A stretch of 64,000 nt of DNA from Geomicrobium sediminis (GTDB lineage: Bacteria > Bacillota > Bacilli > Bacillales > Marinococcaceae): NCBI RefSeq assembly GCF_016908595.1, contig NZ_JAFBEC010000008.1, positions 204,803 through 268,802 on the forward strand, written 5' to 3'. Shown one piece after another: positions 41,171 to 50,207 of this stretch (positions within the stretch are counted from its first letter, which is position 1; each line of letters starts with the position of its first letter). The notes under the pieces were generated by a model. The model saw only the letters and a program-made list of their open reading frames with translations. It made no database searches and was not told the origin of the DNA. Position numbers and translations under genes: made by a program.

Positions 41171-41904
41171 CGATCATCTTCCTTTGTCATTTCAACATAA
41201 ATCTCATCAAGACCTGCGTTTGGCATGTTGGCTTGTGTGCGAAGTTCAGCAAGCGTCCCCTTTAAGTAAACCGTGCCGTGGTGTAACAATACGAAACGAT
41301 CACAATACTTTTCTGCCGTAGTCAAAATGTGGGTAGACATTAAAATGCCTGCACCACTATTTTTCATTTCGACCATTTGGTCGAGTAGTGACTGGATTCC
41401 GACAGGATCGAGTCCGAGAAATGGCTCATCAACAACATACAGCTCTGGTTTCACTAAAAACGCACACATAATCATGACTTTTTGGCGCATCCCTTTCGAG
41501 AAATTACTCGGAAACCAGTGTTTCATTTTTGCCATTCGGTATGTTTTCAATAGCGATTCGGCTCGCTCTTCCCAATCGGTAAGATCATATGCCATCGCTG
41601 TTAAACGAAGGTGCTCCCATAACGTTAGTTCATCGTATAAAATTGGAGTTTCAGGGATAAAGCTCATCGTTTGTCGATACGTATCTAAATCATCTGCAAT
41701 CGTCTTCCCATTTAGCGTAATGGCTCCATCTGTCGGCTCTAACAATCCTAAAATGTGCTTGATCGTCGTACTTTTCCCCGCGCCATTCAAGCCAATGAGA
41801 CCGACAATCTCACCGCGCTCAACGCCAAACTCGACCTTCTTAATGACAGGCTTATTCGGATTATAGCCGCCGGAAACGCTTTGAACGTGTAGTAGTTGTG
41901 TCAT
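41167..41904 (-). CDS. ecsA: ABC transporter ATP-binding protein EcsA
   Basis: This 245-residue ATPase has Walker A GLNGAGKST (near 42), signature NFSKGMRQKVMIMCAF, Walker B ELYVVDEPFLGLDP and the H-loop STHIL. GGAGGGA precedes the ATG. It is divergent from hit, as in B. subtilis, and is the first gene of ecsABC. Confidence 0.95.
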   Translation of the reverse strand: MTQLLHVQSVSGGYNPNKPVIKKVEFGVERGEIVGLIGLNGAGKSTTIKHILGLLEPTDGAITLNGKTIADDLDTYRQTMSFIPETPILYDELTLWEHLRLTAMAYDLTDWEERAESLLKTYRMAKMKHWFPSNFSKGMRQKVMIMCAFLVKPELYVVDEPFLGLDPVGIQSLLDQMVEMKNSGAGILMSTHILTTAEKYCDRFVLLHHGTVYLKGTLAELRTQANMPNAGLDEIYVEMTKEDDR

Positions 41905-42039
41905 TGTGTCCCTCCATATCTTGCCAATATGTTTATTGTACCCTTAACCTTTAAAATTGAAAACGGATGTAAGTTTTGAAGTGTGAATTAACGACAGATT
42001 TGCTATAGTAGACTTACAAGTAGTAAAGGAGGACTCACA

Positions 42040-42474
42040 TTGTCTGCACACGAAGAAAACTGTGTATTTTGTAAAATCATTGCAGGAGACATCCCATCAA
42101 CAAAAGTATACGAAGATGAAAATTGTGTGGCATTTTTTGATATTAGCCAAGTAACGAAAGGTCACACGCTCCTCATTCCAAAAACGCACGAAGAAAACAT
42201 CTTCGAGTTACAAGAAGAAACGGCTGCAGCACTCATGAAAAACGCACCTAAAATTGCCAGAGCGTTAAAAGAACAATTTGGCAGTGTCGGTATGAACCTC
42301 GTCAACAATAATGGTGAAGCTGCCTCTCAAACGGTATTTCACTATCACCTTCATTTCATCCCACGTTACGGTGATGATGAAATTTATTCGAACTGGGATC
42401 AAAACCAAGGTGACAAATTAAGCACAGACGACATGCAAAAAATCGCAGCGCAATTACAAACACGACTGGCGTAA
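42040..42474 (+). CDS. hit: HIT-family nucleotide-binding protein (Hit)
   Basis: This 144-residue HINT-like hydrolase has a zinc site CVFCKIIAGDIPSTKVYED near the start and the catalytic triad HYHLHFIPRY near residue 110. Family members hydrolyse AMP conjugates such as adenosine phosphoramidates. The start is a TTG at 42040 with AAAGGAGG eight bases upstream; no ATG lies nearby in frame. It is divergent from ecsA. Confidence 0.95.
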   Translation: MSAHEENCVFCKIIAGDIPSTKVYEDENCVAFFDISQVTKGHTLLIPKTHEENIFELQEETAAALMKNAPKIARALKEQFGSVGMNLVNNNGEAASQTVFHYHLHFIPRYGDDEIYSNWDQNQGDKLSTDDMQKIAAQLQTRLA

Positions 42475-42478
42475 TTGA

Positions 42479-42504
42479 TTAAGAAGGGTGACCACCCTTC
42501 TTAA
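42479..42504 (+). terminator. Perfect inverted repeat between hit and serC
   Basis: TTAAGAAGGGTG and CACCCTTCTTAA are separated by two bases (12-bp stem). There is no T-run after it, so it may be a weak terminator, an RNA-stability hairpin or an operator. Confidence 0.5.
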
Positions 42505-42525
42505 CTCAATGGAAGGAGAATGAAT

Positions 42526-43632
42526 ATGCCTAGAGAAAGAATACATAATTTCAATGCTGGACCTGCCGCTCTACCTGAATCGGTTTTACGAGTGGCTCAA
42601 GATGAGCTACTGAATTATAAACAAACAGGCATGTCCATTATGGAACATAGCCATCGCGGGAACAGTTACGAGCAAGTGCATGAAGAAGCAAAGACGCTTA
42701 TTAAAGAGCTTATGAATATTGACGATCGTTATGAAGTTCTTTTTTTACAAGGTGGTGCTAGTCATCAGTTTGCGATGATTCCATACAACTTTTTAAAGCG
42801 TGGCACGAGAGCGAACTACGTTTTAACCGGTTCATGGTCAGAGAAAGCTAAAAAAGAAGCAAATTATATCGGGCAAACGTATAGTGGTGCTTCGTCTAAA
42901 GCCGATCATTACACTTACATTCCAGCTTTTGATACGATTAAGACGAGTAAAGATGACGCTTATGTTCATTTGACGTCTAATAATACGATTTACGGAACAG
43001 CCTGGAAAGATTATGAGCCTCTTAAAGAGTGGAATGCCCCAGTTTTTGCAGATATGAGTAGTGACATCTTCAGTCGTCCAATTCCGGTTGATCATTTTGA
43101 CTTGATTTACGCAGGAGCTCAAAAAAACCTTGGACCGTCTGGTGTTACGGTTGTAATCGTTAAACGCGACTTAGTCGAGCGCTTTACAGAACATGCGGAA
43201 CAACTTCCAGCGATTATGCGTTATCAAACACATATAGAAGGAAACTCGTTGTATAACACCCCTCCGACGTTTGCGATCTACATGATGAAAACTGTATTAA
43301 CTTGGATCAAAGAACAAGGTGGCCTTGAAGAAATGAAACGTCGCAACGAGCAGAAAGCTGCGCTTCTTTATCATGCGATTGACGAGAGTAACGGGTTTTA
43401 TAAAGGACATAGTGACAACGCGTCTCGTTCATTAATGAACGTCACATGGATGTTACCGACTGAAGAGTTAACAAAGCAGTTTTTGACAGAAGCTTCTGAA
43501 AAGCTCTTTAGCGGATTAAATGGGCACCGCTCTGTAGGAGGAGTACGAGCTTCGATTTACAATGCTGTCCCTATGGAATCTTGTGAAGTTTTACAAAATT
43601 TCATGGACGAATTTGCGAAAAAGCACCGATAA
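42526..43632 (+). CDS. serC: Phosphoserine aminotransferase
   Basis: This 368-residue class V aminotransferase of serine biosynthesis also acts in pyridoxal phosphate synthesis in some bacteria. It starts IHNFNAGPAALPESVLRVAQDEL. FLQGGASHQFAMIPYNFL contributes the cofactor-phosphate site, and the PLP lysine is in YAGAQKNLGPSGVT (near residue 195). The ATG at 42526 is spaced correctly from AAGGAG; the ATG at 42520 is too close. It lies between hit and scoC. Confidence 0.95.
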   Translation: MPRERIHNFNAGPAALPESVLRVAQDELLNYKQTGMSIMEHSHRGNSYEQVHEEAKTLIKELMNIDDRYEVLFLQGGASHQFAMIPYNFLKRGTRANYVLTGSWSEKAKKEANYIGQTYSGASSKADHYTYIPAFDTIKTSKDDAYVHLTSNNTIYGTAWKDYEPLKEWNAPVFADMSSDIFSRPIPVDHFDLIYAGAQKNLGPSGVTVVIVKRDLVERFTEHAEQLPAIMRYQTHIEGNSLYNTPPTFAIYMMKTVLTWIKEQGGLEEMKRRNEQKAALLYHAIDESNGFYKGHSDNASRSLMNVTWMLPTEELTKQFLTEASEKLFSGLNGHRSVGGVRASIYNAVPMESCEVLQNFMDEFAKKHR

Positions 43633-43648
43633 AACAGAAATATCTAAA

Positions 43649-43690
43649 GAAAACCACAATGAATTTCAAAGACATTGTGGTTTTCTCTTC
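43649..43690 (+). terminator. Terminator after serC
   Basis: A 13-bp stem GAAAACCACAATG/CATTGTGGTTTTC with an 11-nt loop is followed by TCTTCC. Confidence 0.75.
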
Positions 43691-43796
43691 CATTTTAAAT
43701 ACTTTTTACCTATACTAAAGCTAAGACATCTTTTTACAATATTTATAAAAACTTCTGAATCGTGTAGTGAAATGACACAAATTGTGGAGGACTGTT

Positions 43797-44357
43797 ATGG
43801 ACCAGGCTAGAAAAGATTGGGAACAATCGCTCGCTTTTAAGCATCGTCTTGCGTATTTGAGCAAAGCACTTTGGAAGTCAGTTGAGAAAGACTGGCAACG
43901 ATGGCTACAACCCCACGGGTTAAACATTAATGAACATCAAATTCTTTGGATTACTTATCAATTCGGCTCACCTGTATTATCTGAAATTGCTAAATATGGT
44001 GTAATGCACGTTTCAACAGCGTACAATTTTTCGAAAAAGTTAGAAGAAAGAAACTTAATTGTTATGGGGAAGCAAGAAGAAGACCGTAGACATACTTATG
44101 TTCAATTAACTGAACAAGGCAAGTCTCTGTTCTTAAAGACGATGGAATCCTTTTCATCTGAATCGCATGATACGCTCCAAAGCACACTTCCACTGAAGAG
44201 TTTATATGGTAAATACCCAGAGTTCTCTGAAGTGGCTACTGTTGTCCGCCATATTTACGGTGAAGATTTCACAGATCAATTTAACACACTTACACTTGAA
44301 GAAGAGCCTACGCCTCTCATATCTGCAAGCTCTTCTCCACGTATAGCGCCTCAATGA
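43797..44357 (+). CDS. scoC: ScoC/Hpr, MarR-family transition-state regulator
   Basis: This 186-residue regulator contains AYLSKALWKSVEKDWQRWL, NINEHQILWITYQFG and the recognition region EIAKYGVMHVSTAYNFSKKLEERNLI, nearly identical to B. subtilis ScoC. ScoC represses extracellular proteases, peptide permeases and sporulation genes in growth. Helix-rich C-terminal residues (EFSEVATVVRHIYGEDF) are also conserved. The ATG at 43797 follows GTGGAGGA. Its position after serC is the ancestral one. Confidence 0.93.
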   Translation: MDQARKDWEQSLAFKHRLAYLSKALWKSVEKDWQRWLQPHGLNINEHQILWITYQFGSPVLSEIAKYGVMHVSTAYNFSKKLEERNLIVMGKQEEDRRHTYVQLTEQGKSLFLKTMESFSSESHDTLQSTLPLKSLYGKYPEFSEVATVVRHIYGEDFTDQFNTLTLEEEPTPLISASSSPRIAPQ

Positions 44358-44375
44358 CATTGAGGCGTTTTTTTA
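44348..44375. terminator. Terminator overlapping the scoC stop
   Basis: CGCCTCAATG/CATTGAGGCG followed by seven T. The stem includes the scoC stop codon and lies against the end of the convergent minus-strand gene. Confidence 0.85.
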
Positions 44376-44915
44376 ATAATTGCCTCGAATCGTAATTTGA
44401 CCGTCTTGAAACGATTCAGCTTGTATAACTAGATCGTTGTCTAATTCAATTTCTGTAAGACGAACATCAATAACACCTTCGTTTGCATTTACATAAATCC
44501 AGTCTGGGAAGTCAGCCGCCTCATCGACGAGTCGAAGAACTGTACTTGCTGGTAACGATAATGCACCAACTGAAAAGCCATCTTCTATTAAACGGATATT
44601 GCCGTTCTCCGTTATTTTTGGGATAAATTGAACTTGAATGTCCACATTCATACCGAGTACTTCATACGTACTTCGTAAACGTAATTGACCTTCCTCGCTA
44701 TCCAAGGTAAATGGTTCATCAAACTCTGATTCAATGTAGCGATTCACCCGCTCTAAATCTGTTTCTACGGTGAATAGAGGTACAAGTCTATCTTCAACCT
44801 GTCGTTCTTCTGGGATCGCTTGCTGGTCGGATGATGATGTAAGTAGTAAAACGACAACAAGGAAGCCTCCGATGATGATTGCAAGTAACGCGAAAAAGGC
44901 AATCTTCCATTTCAT
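44373..44915 (-). CDS. YpmS-like (DUF2140) membrane-anchored protein
   Basis: This 180-residue protein has one N-terminal TM (about 5-26) and an extracytoplasmic beta-rich domain. That domain includes ERVNRYIESEFDEPFTLDSEEG, GFSVGALSLPASTVLRLV and FPDWIYVNANEGVIDVRLTEIEL, the pattern I know from YpmS/DUF2140 proteins. The extracytoplasmic part is acidic. The function is unknown. GAGGTG precedes the ATG at 44915. Confidence 0.75.
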   Translation of the reverse strand: MKWKIAFFALLAIIIGGFLVVVLLLTSSSDQQAIPEERQVEDRLVPLFTVETDLERVNRYIESEFDEPFTLDSEEGQLRLRSTYEVLGMNVDIQVQFIPKITENGNIRLIEDGFSVGALSLPASTVLRLVDEAADFPDWIYVNANEGVIDVRLTEIELDNDLVIQAESFQDGQITIRGNY

Positions 44916-45050
44916 GTATGTGCACCTCATTTCATTGAATTACCCCTTACTTTACACGATTCATAGCAACGAGTCGAAAAAATTGTATTGCTATCTTTTT
45001 TCCTTAAATTTTGGTACAGTTGTTGAAGATAAGGGTTTGGAGGTCTATGG

Positions 45051-45233
45051 ATGGAAGTCATTTTATTTATCTTTTTTGCTGCGGGTTATTTGCTCGTCAT
45101 TAATTCAATGACGAATGCCATGGTCGTTCAAAAAGAAATTGCAGAAGAAAAGATTCCGAGCATATTTACGACCATAAACGTATTAATTATTATTTTACTA
45201 ACCTCTACGTATGTACGGTTACTTATTATTTAA
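45051..45233 (+). CDS. Small two-TM membrane protein of unknown function
   Basis: This 60-residue protein has two predicted membrane helices (about 2-22 and 38-59) around a short polar loop, NAMVVQKEIAEEKIPSIFTT. GGAGG lies ahead of the ATG and a strong terminator follows. I do not recognise a family; the ribosome site, terminator and clean helical-hairpin design support a real gene. Confidence 0.65.
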   Translation: MEVILFIFFAAGYLLVINSMTNAMVVQKEIAEEKIPSIFTTINVLIIILLTSTYVRLLII

Positions 45234-45241
45234 TATGCACG

Positions 45242-45278
45242 AAAAAAAGGAAGGGATTTTGAATCCCCTCCTTTTTTT
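45242..45278. terminator. Bidirectional terminator
   Basis: AAAAAAAGGA-GGGATT/AATCCC-TCCTTTTTTT has T-runs on both strands and separates the small membrane gene (+) from the YjcZ-type gene (-). Confidence 0.88.
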
Positions 45279-45291
45279 AGTATAACGGCAA

Positions 45292-45399
45292 TTAGCAGCC
45301 GCCGTATCCTCCCCAAGATGCACCGATGATAACAAGAAGGATGAAAAGAACCACTACTAATGCAAATCCTCCGCCGTAACCATATCCACCGTAACTCAT
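45292..45399 (-). CDS. YjcZ-family small sporulation protein
   Basis: This 35-residue protein has a Gly/Tyr-rich N-terminus ([10 protein letters not shown]), a single hydrophobic helix ([17 protein letters not shown]) and a Gly/Tyr/Cys end (WGGYGGC). That is the layout of YjcZ-type peptides abundant in Bacillus spores. GGGGAG lies upstream of the ATG at 45399; the frame extends further but not with coding character. Confidence 0.85.
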   Translation of the reverse strand: MSYGGYGYGGGFALVVVLFILLVIIGASWGGYGGC

Positions 45400-45706
45400 G
45401 ATCAAATCTCCCCTTCTAGAAGTATATTGGTCTGAACAGGACAATATCTCGAGTGAAACGACGTTGTATTTGTGTCTGTTTCTCTCTCCCATTCTTAAGC
45501 TATCTTATGTAGAAGTGGCGAGTTGGATTGGGCGATATACCTAGAAAAGCATTTTTTCTTATTCTTCTTTATGGTATAGTTATGGTTGTCTTGAGAAATC
45601 TTACCTGTATATTCATGCTTACGCTACTTAGAATCGCTGGGGGGCGTCTTGTAGCCTAAGAACATAGATCTTATTATGGATGATTACACATGAGGGAGTG
45701 TTTGTT

Positions 45707-46630
45707 TTGAAGAAGAAACACCTTATGGTTGCACTAGGGATGACATTAGTGCTTGCCGCATGCAATAACGATGATGAGCAAAACAACGCTACAGACGTTG
45801 ATGAAAGTGCCGATATCGCATCAATTAATGATGAGACGATTACAGAAGGCGAATTCGTTTCCTATATGAAAAATGAATTCGGTGAGATGGCCTTTAATCA
45901 AATGATACAAAGTTACGTCTTTAACCAAGCTGCTGATGAACTCGGTATTTCTGAAGAAGAAATTCAAGCAGAATTAGATGATGTGAAAGAACAGTTCGGT
46001 GTAGAAAGTGACGAAGATCTCTTGGAAATGTTGCAAATGCAACAAGTACCTGTAAGTGATCTTGACCAACTTAAAGAAGACTTTATTATTCCACAAGTTG
46101 TCATTGATGAACTTCGTTTCCAAGACGTTGAGATTAGCGATGAAGATCTAGAAACATATTATGAAGAAAATCAGGACAGCCTCCACCAAGTGGAAGCTCG
46201 TCACATACTCGTTGAAGATGAAGAAACAGCTGAAGAAGTCATTGCTGAGCTTGAAGGCGGCACAGACTTTGAAGCAGCTGTAGAAGAATACTCAGAGGAT
46301 ACTAACAGCATTCCAGCAGGCGGAAACGTTGGTTTCTTCCCGCGTGAAGGAGTTATGGAAGAGAACTTCTCTGAAATAGCTTTTGAACTTGAAGTAGGTG
46401 AAATTAGTGAGCCGGTTGAATCGAGCCTCGATTACGGATATCACATTATTGAAGTGCTAGATCGTCATGACTCATTTGAAGACGTTCGTGAAGATATTGA
46501 AGCGATCCTCACCGAACAAGAAGCAAGAAGTCCAAATGAAGTTGTTGAAGAGCTTATGAATGAAGCTGACATTAACATCTTAGAAGATGACTATGAAGAA
46601 TGGTTTCAGCTACCTGAACCGATGATGTAA
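45707..46630 (+). CDS. prsA: PrsA, extracytoplasmic folding lipoprotein (parvulin peptidyl-prolyl isomerase)
   Basis: This 307-residue lipoprotein has a signal ending LVLAAC, an N-terminal SurA-like helical region, and a parvulin domain (about 160-255). The parvulin domain contains VEARHILVEDEETAEEVIAELEGGTDFEAAVEEYS, AGGNVGFFPREG and GYHIIEVL. PrsA folds exported proteins at the membrane-wall interface. The protein is strikingly acidic throughout, as expected for an external protein in an alkaliphile. The start is a TTG at 45707 with GAGGGAG upstream; the in-frame ATG at 45680 would add a polar extension before the signal peptide. Confidence 0.94.
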   Translation: MKKKHLMVALGMTLVLAACNNDDEQNNATDVDESADIASINDETITEGEFVSYMKNEFGEMAFNQMIQSYVFNQAADELGISEEEIQAELDDVKEQFGVESDEDLLEMLQMQQVPVSDLDQLKEDFIIPQVVIDELRFQDVEISDEDLETYYEENQDSLHQVEARHILVEDEETAEEVIAELEGGTDFEAAVEEYSEDTNSIPAGGNVGFFPREGVMEENFSEIAFELEVGEISEPVESSLDYGYHIIEVLDRHDSFEDVREDIEAILTEQEARSPNEVVEELMNEADINILEDDYEEWFQLPEPMM

Positions 46631-46635
46631 GTACA

Positions 46636-46668
46636 AAGACCACGACGAGTTGTCGTGGTCTTCTTTTT
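46636..46668. terminator. Bidirectional terminator between prsA and yhaL
   Basis: An 11-bp stem AAGACCACGAC/GTCGTGGTCTT with a 5-nt loop is followed by CTTTTT. Confidence 0.88.
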
Positions 46669-46939
46669 AATGATTATGTTCCATTCTACGTTTCTTTTCA
46701 TCTTCCATTCTACGAATATAAACGCGCCCTTCTTGTTCAATCCATTCATCGGATACTTTCTTCTCTTCTAATGTTGATTTAATCCACATGTATCCAGATG
46801 CGACCGCTGCCAATACGACGACAAACACCCACCAAGGTAATGATGTTACTGCTGTATCAGCAGTAAATCGTTGTACGATTGCAAGTACGACAAACAAGCC
46901 CGCTAACGTCAATAACATTCGTTTTGAACGAATTTGCAT
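46667..46939 (-). CDS. yhaL: YhaL-like sporulation membrane protein
   Basis: This 90-residue protein has two membrane segments (about 7-24 and 35-53). The C-terminal motif DEWIEQEGRVYIRRMEDEKKRR matches the YhaL family of Bacillus sporulation proteins. It converges on prsA and lies near yhaM, as in B. subtilis. The ATG at 46939 has AAGGGGTGG upstream. The N-terminal extra TM makes it longer than B. subtilis YhaL. Confidence 0.8.
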   Translation of the reverse strand: MQIRSKRMLLTLAGLFVVLAIVQRFTADTAVTSLPWWVFVVVLAAVASGYMWIKSTLEEKKVSDEWIEQEGRVYIRRMEDEKKRRMEHNH

Positions 46940-47025
46940 AAGTCCACCCCTTAACACTTGTCCAAGTCTTTACTAATAAAACTATGTAGGAGGACAGTCG
47001 CTTATGACAACCAAATCACATAACT

Positions 47026-47065
47026 AAAAAAGCGATCCGAGCAACGAACTGCTCAGATCGCTTTT
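47026..47065 (-). terminator. Terminator after yhaM
   Basis: AAAAAAGCGATC-GAGCA and TGCTC-GATCGCTTTT form a long stem with single-base internal mismatches; on the minus strand it ends in TTTTTT. Confidence 0.85.
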
Positions 47066-47066
47066 C

Positions 47067-48023
47067 TTACATTGATTTTGGTCGATAAAAGGTACGATTC
47101 TCAAGTGGCATAATGCGTTCACTAAACGTTCCAGGTTCAACCTTTTGTAGTGCTCGGTCCATCATGTTCATCTTCGCATCTAAATTATCAATGTAATGAA
47201 TGATTTCCGCCTCACGAAGTAGTGGTGGTTTCGGACTTCCCCACTCTCCTTTTCCATGATGACTAAGAACGATATGTTCTAAGAGCATCACTTCTTCGCC
47301 TTCAATCCCAAGCTCGTTTGCTGCTTGATGGATTTCTGAAGCGATAATTGAGATATGCCCAATGAGCTTTCCTTCAATCGTATACTCCGTATCAATCGGT
47401 CCCGATAACTCACGTACTTTCCCAAGGTCATGCAAAATAATGCCAGCATATAATAGATCCGTATTTAACGACGGGTACAAATTGGCAATTGATTTCGCCA
47501 AGTGCAACATGCTTACGACGTGATAAGCGAGTCCTGACATAAATTCATGATGGTTACGCGTTGCTGCTGGTGCTTCCATGAATTCTTCTTGATATTTTTT
47601 GACGAGGTGGCGTGTTAGCCTTTGCACATTGGCGTTTTGAATATCAAAGATATACTGATTAATCGTCTCTTGCATATCTCTTTTTTGTAACGGTGCACTT
47701 TGCACCAGATCTTCTAAATTCACTTGATCACTTTCATTCGCTGGACGAATGCTAGCAATCTTAAGTTGTAAGCGTCCTCGATAATCAAACACTTCTCCTT
47801 GAACAAGCACAACGGTTTTGCCTACATACTTTGATTCATCTTCTTGAGAGACACCCCAAAGCTTTGCTTCAATCTCACCTGTATCGTCTGAAAGTCTAAG
47901 CGTTAAAAACGCTTTTCCGTTACTTGCAATTCCGCGAACAGATTGCCTAATGAGCATATAGCGCTCAATTTTATCTCCAACTTTTGCATAAAAGATTCCT
48001 TTCATCGTCAGTGACAGAGCCAA
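47067..48023 (-). CDS. yhaM: 3'-5' exoribonuclease YhaM
   Basis: This 318-residue nuclease has an N-terminal OB-fold ([36 protein letters not shown]) and an HD domain ([53 protein letters not shown]). It degrades RNA and ssDNA from the 3' end. Two starts compete. A TTG at 48023 has GGAGGAG about ten bases upstream. The ATG at 48005 aligns better with B. subtilis but lacks an adjacent ribosome site, and a small hairpin lies between. Confidence 0.94.
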   Translation of the reverse strand: MALSLTMKGIFYAKVGDKIERYMLIRQSVRGIASNGKAFLTLRLSDDTGEIEAKLWGVSQEDESKYVGKTVVLVQGEVFDYRGRLQLKIASIRPANESDQVNLEDLVQSAPLQKRDMQETINQYIFDIQNANVQRLTRHLVKKYQEEFMEAPAATRNHHEFMSGLAYHVVSMLHLAKSIANLYPSLNTDLLYAGIILHDLGKVRELSGPIDTEYTIEGKLIGHISIIASEIHQAANELGIEGEEVMLLEHIVLSHHGKGEWGSPKPPLLREAEIIHYIDNLDAKMNMMDRALQKVEPGTFSERIMPLENRTFYRPKSM

Positions 48024-48044
48024 AAACTCTGTGCTCCTCCTCTC

Positions 48045-49388
48045 CTACTCATGATCAGGGATTGTCATTTGAAATGATACCCTACCTTTACTATTGTCAA
48101 CATGATGTTCCCCGTGATGCAGTTCAACGATTTGCTTCACAATTGCAAGCCCCAAACCGTATTGACCTTTATTCCCTTTTCTAAATGGATCAAAGATCGA
48201 ATGTCGTTCATCTTCAGGAATTGGCTCTCCATCATTCTCAACATACAGTGTAACATGGTGCAACGACTGCTTGGCACTAATCCAAATGCCAGTTTCTGCA
48301 TACCTCATCGCATTTTCGATGAGGTTTTCGAGTAGAATTTGTATTTGCTCTAAATCACCATAGAATTGTATTTCTGCTCCTTGGATGACAAAGGAAAGGT
48401 CTGGACGTTGGATTCGATATCGTTCCTCTAGACGATAAGCCAATTCACCAAACGAAATTCGTTCACGGTTAATCGTCTCCGTTTTCATCGCCCCAAGTTT
48501 CGTAAAGTAGAGCATATCCTTTACACGCTTGTCCATCCGATTTGCTTCTTGCAAAATTACATCCATTGATTCTTCTACTGTATTCTTCGGTAAAATCCCA
48601 TCTTTCACAGATTGGGCATACGTTTTCACGACCATAATTGGCGTTTTAAGCTCATGTGAAGCGTGTTGAATAAACGTCTTCTGAGCTTTATCATGACGGA
48701 TCAAATTCTGTCTCATTAATTCAAATTGGTCCGATAGCTTCTGGAAATCTTCATCGCCTTTCCAATGAAAAGGTTCTTTCCAATTTCGTTTTGCAATTTG
48801 CTCAAAATGATTACCTAGAAGTCGCAAAGGTTTGCGCAAATATCGTGTTAGCCAAATGGCTGGTAGCAAGGTGAACGCTGTTGTTAATATCAACAAGTAA
48901 ACAAAGTTCCCCCATAAACTGTTAATTAAGCTATCACGATAAGAATCCCACATGAACGAAATAAGATAATTCTCGTTATCTTCACTATTGAATTGTTTAA
49001 TCACATAAAACAATGTGTTGCCTTCAAACGTTAGCTCATACCGCTCAGTATCACCTTCTTGAGAGACCGCATTGTTAATAATCGTATCAATCGCATCAGG
49101 CGGAATGGCATGTAATGTTAACGGCCGAACGACAGAATCCTCAATAAGTAAATGCCCCGTTTCACGAAGCTCTGGATCAATAAATGCACTTTCTTCATCA
49201 ATTTCAACGAACTGACCACTAAACGGATTAATTTGGCGATTCTGTGCTTGTTCAATAATGCGATACGTTTCTTCCGTTAACGTTCCTTGAATGTACATCG
49301 GATAAATAACAGCCATTGAAACGGCAACAAGAATGAGCAAAGCTGCAAATGACAGCCAGATCCTTCTCGTTAAATTCATGCGAATCAT
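48045..49388 (-). CDS. cssS: CssS-like secretion-stress sensor histidine kinase
   Basis: This 447-residue sensor has TM1 (about 9-31), an extracytoplasmic domain of about 130 residues, TM2 (about 160-180) and HAMP. The H-box is IQHASHELKTPIMVVKTYAQSVKDGILPK, followed by N, F and G2 boxes (NLIENAMRYAE, FRKGNKGQYGLGLAIVKQI). The H-box region and the DSYRDSL segment before TM2 resemble B. subtilis CssS, which senses misfolded exported proteins and induces htrA and htrB. Its ATG overlaps the regulator stop by four bases. Confidence 0.87.
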   Translation of the reverse strand: MIRMNLTRRIWLSFAALLILVAVSMAVIYPMYIQGTLTEETYRIIEQAQNRQINPFSGQFVEIDEESAFIDPELRETGHLLIEDSVVRPLTLHAIPPDAIDTIINNAVSQEGDTERYELTFEGNTLFYVIKQFNSEDNENYLISFMWDSYRDSLINSLWGNFVYLLILTTAFTLLPAIWLTRYLRKPLRLLGNHFEQIAKRNWKEPFHWKGDEDFQKLSDQFELMRQNLIRHDKAQKTFIQHASHELKTPIMVVKTYAQSVKDGILPKNTVEESMDVILQEANRMDKRVKDMLYFTKLGAMKTETINRERISFGELAYRLEERYRIQRPDLSFVIQGAEIQFYGDLEQIQILLENLIENAMRYAETGIWISAKQSLHHVTLYVENDGEPIPEDERHSIFDPFRKGNKGQYGLGLAIVKQIVELHHGEHHVDNSKGRVSFQMTIPDHE

Positions 49389-50065
49389 GAGGAAAGAATC
49401 CTATACCCAAAACCGTACAATGTTTCTAAATGAATACGCGGCATCTTTTTGCGTACACGTCTGACAACATCATCCACAGCACGCTCAGAGCCGAAGTAAT
49501 TTTCTCCCCATACTTCTTCAATAATATCTTCACGCGATAACGCTTTTCCAACTTGTTCAGTTAGAAGGAGAATAAGATCCATCTCCTTTGTAGTTAAATC
49601 AACCGGTTGCTCTGGTTGATGATTATCCGTAACTGTACGTGCCTCAGCGTCGATCGTATAATCGTTAAGCTCAATCTTCTTGCTCTCTTCGGATTCTTGT
49701 CCGTAAGTACGAGTTAACAATTTTTTCGCTCGTATGATTAACTCTTGAGGCAAAAACGGCTTTGAGATATAGTCGTCACTTCCCATTTCAAGACCTAACA
49801 CCCGGTCGAGGTCTTGGTCTCTTGCAGAGATAAAAATGACTGGAATATCGCCTTGCTTCTCACGAATGTTCTTTAAGATTTGATAACCGTCTGTACCTGG
49901 TAACATAATATCAAGTACCCAGAGATGAGGGGTTTCTTCGACAGCTTCGTTCGCTTTATCCCCATCGTGGAATAGTTGGACAGTCCAACCTTCTCTTTCC
50001 ATATAGGCTTTCAGTGCCTCTGATAAATTCTGTTCATCTTCAACGAGAAATACGGTATAACTCAT
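49385..50065 (-). CDS. cssR: CssR-like OmpR-family response regulator
   Basis: This 226-residue regulator has a receiver domain (SYTVFLVEDEQNLSEALKAY, phospho-Asp in LWVLDIMLPGTDGYQ, KPFLPQELIIRAKKLL) and a winged-helix output domain ending FGSERAVDDVVRRVRKKMPRIHLETLYGFGYR. Both halves closely match B. subtilis CssR. The ATG at 50065 aligns with CssR; a longer frame to 50143 lacks support. In B. subtilis cssRS sits elsewhere; here it is beside yhaM and near prsA and yidC2. Confidence 0.9.
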   Translation of the reverse strand: MSYTVFLVEDEQNLSEALKAYMEREGWTVQLFHDGDKANEAVEETPHLWVLDIMLPGTDGYQILKNIREKQGDIPVIFISARDQDLDRVLGLEMGSDDYISKPFLPQELIIRAKKLLTRTYGQESEESKKIELNDYTIDAEARTVTDNHQPEQPVDLTTKEMDLILLLTEQVGKALSREDIIEEVWGENYFGSERAVDDVVRRVRKKMPRIHLETLYGFGYRILSS

Positions 50066-50174
50066 GGATTGCCACCCACTTCTGTACTCAATTTTTAAAT
50101 TAGACGAGCAATTAACGTTCATATTGCTTCCTATCCATTTCAATTATCGCCTTTTACAGCTTTAAAAACAAGAA

Positions 50175-50196
50175 AGAACTGTCAAATGACAGTTCT
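50175..50196 (-). terminator. Terminator after the histidine-rich gene
   Basis: A 10-bp stem AGAACTGTCA/TGACAGTTCT with a 2-nt loop is followed on the minus strand by CTTTCTTGTTTTT. Confidence 0.75.
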
Positions 50197-50207
50197 CAGT
50201 TAACATA

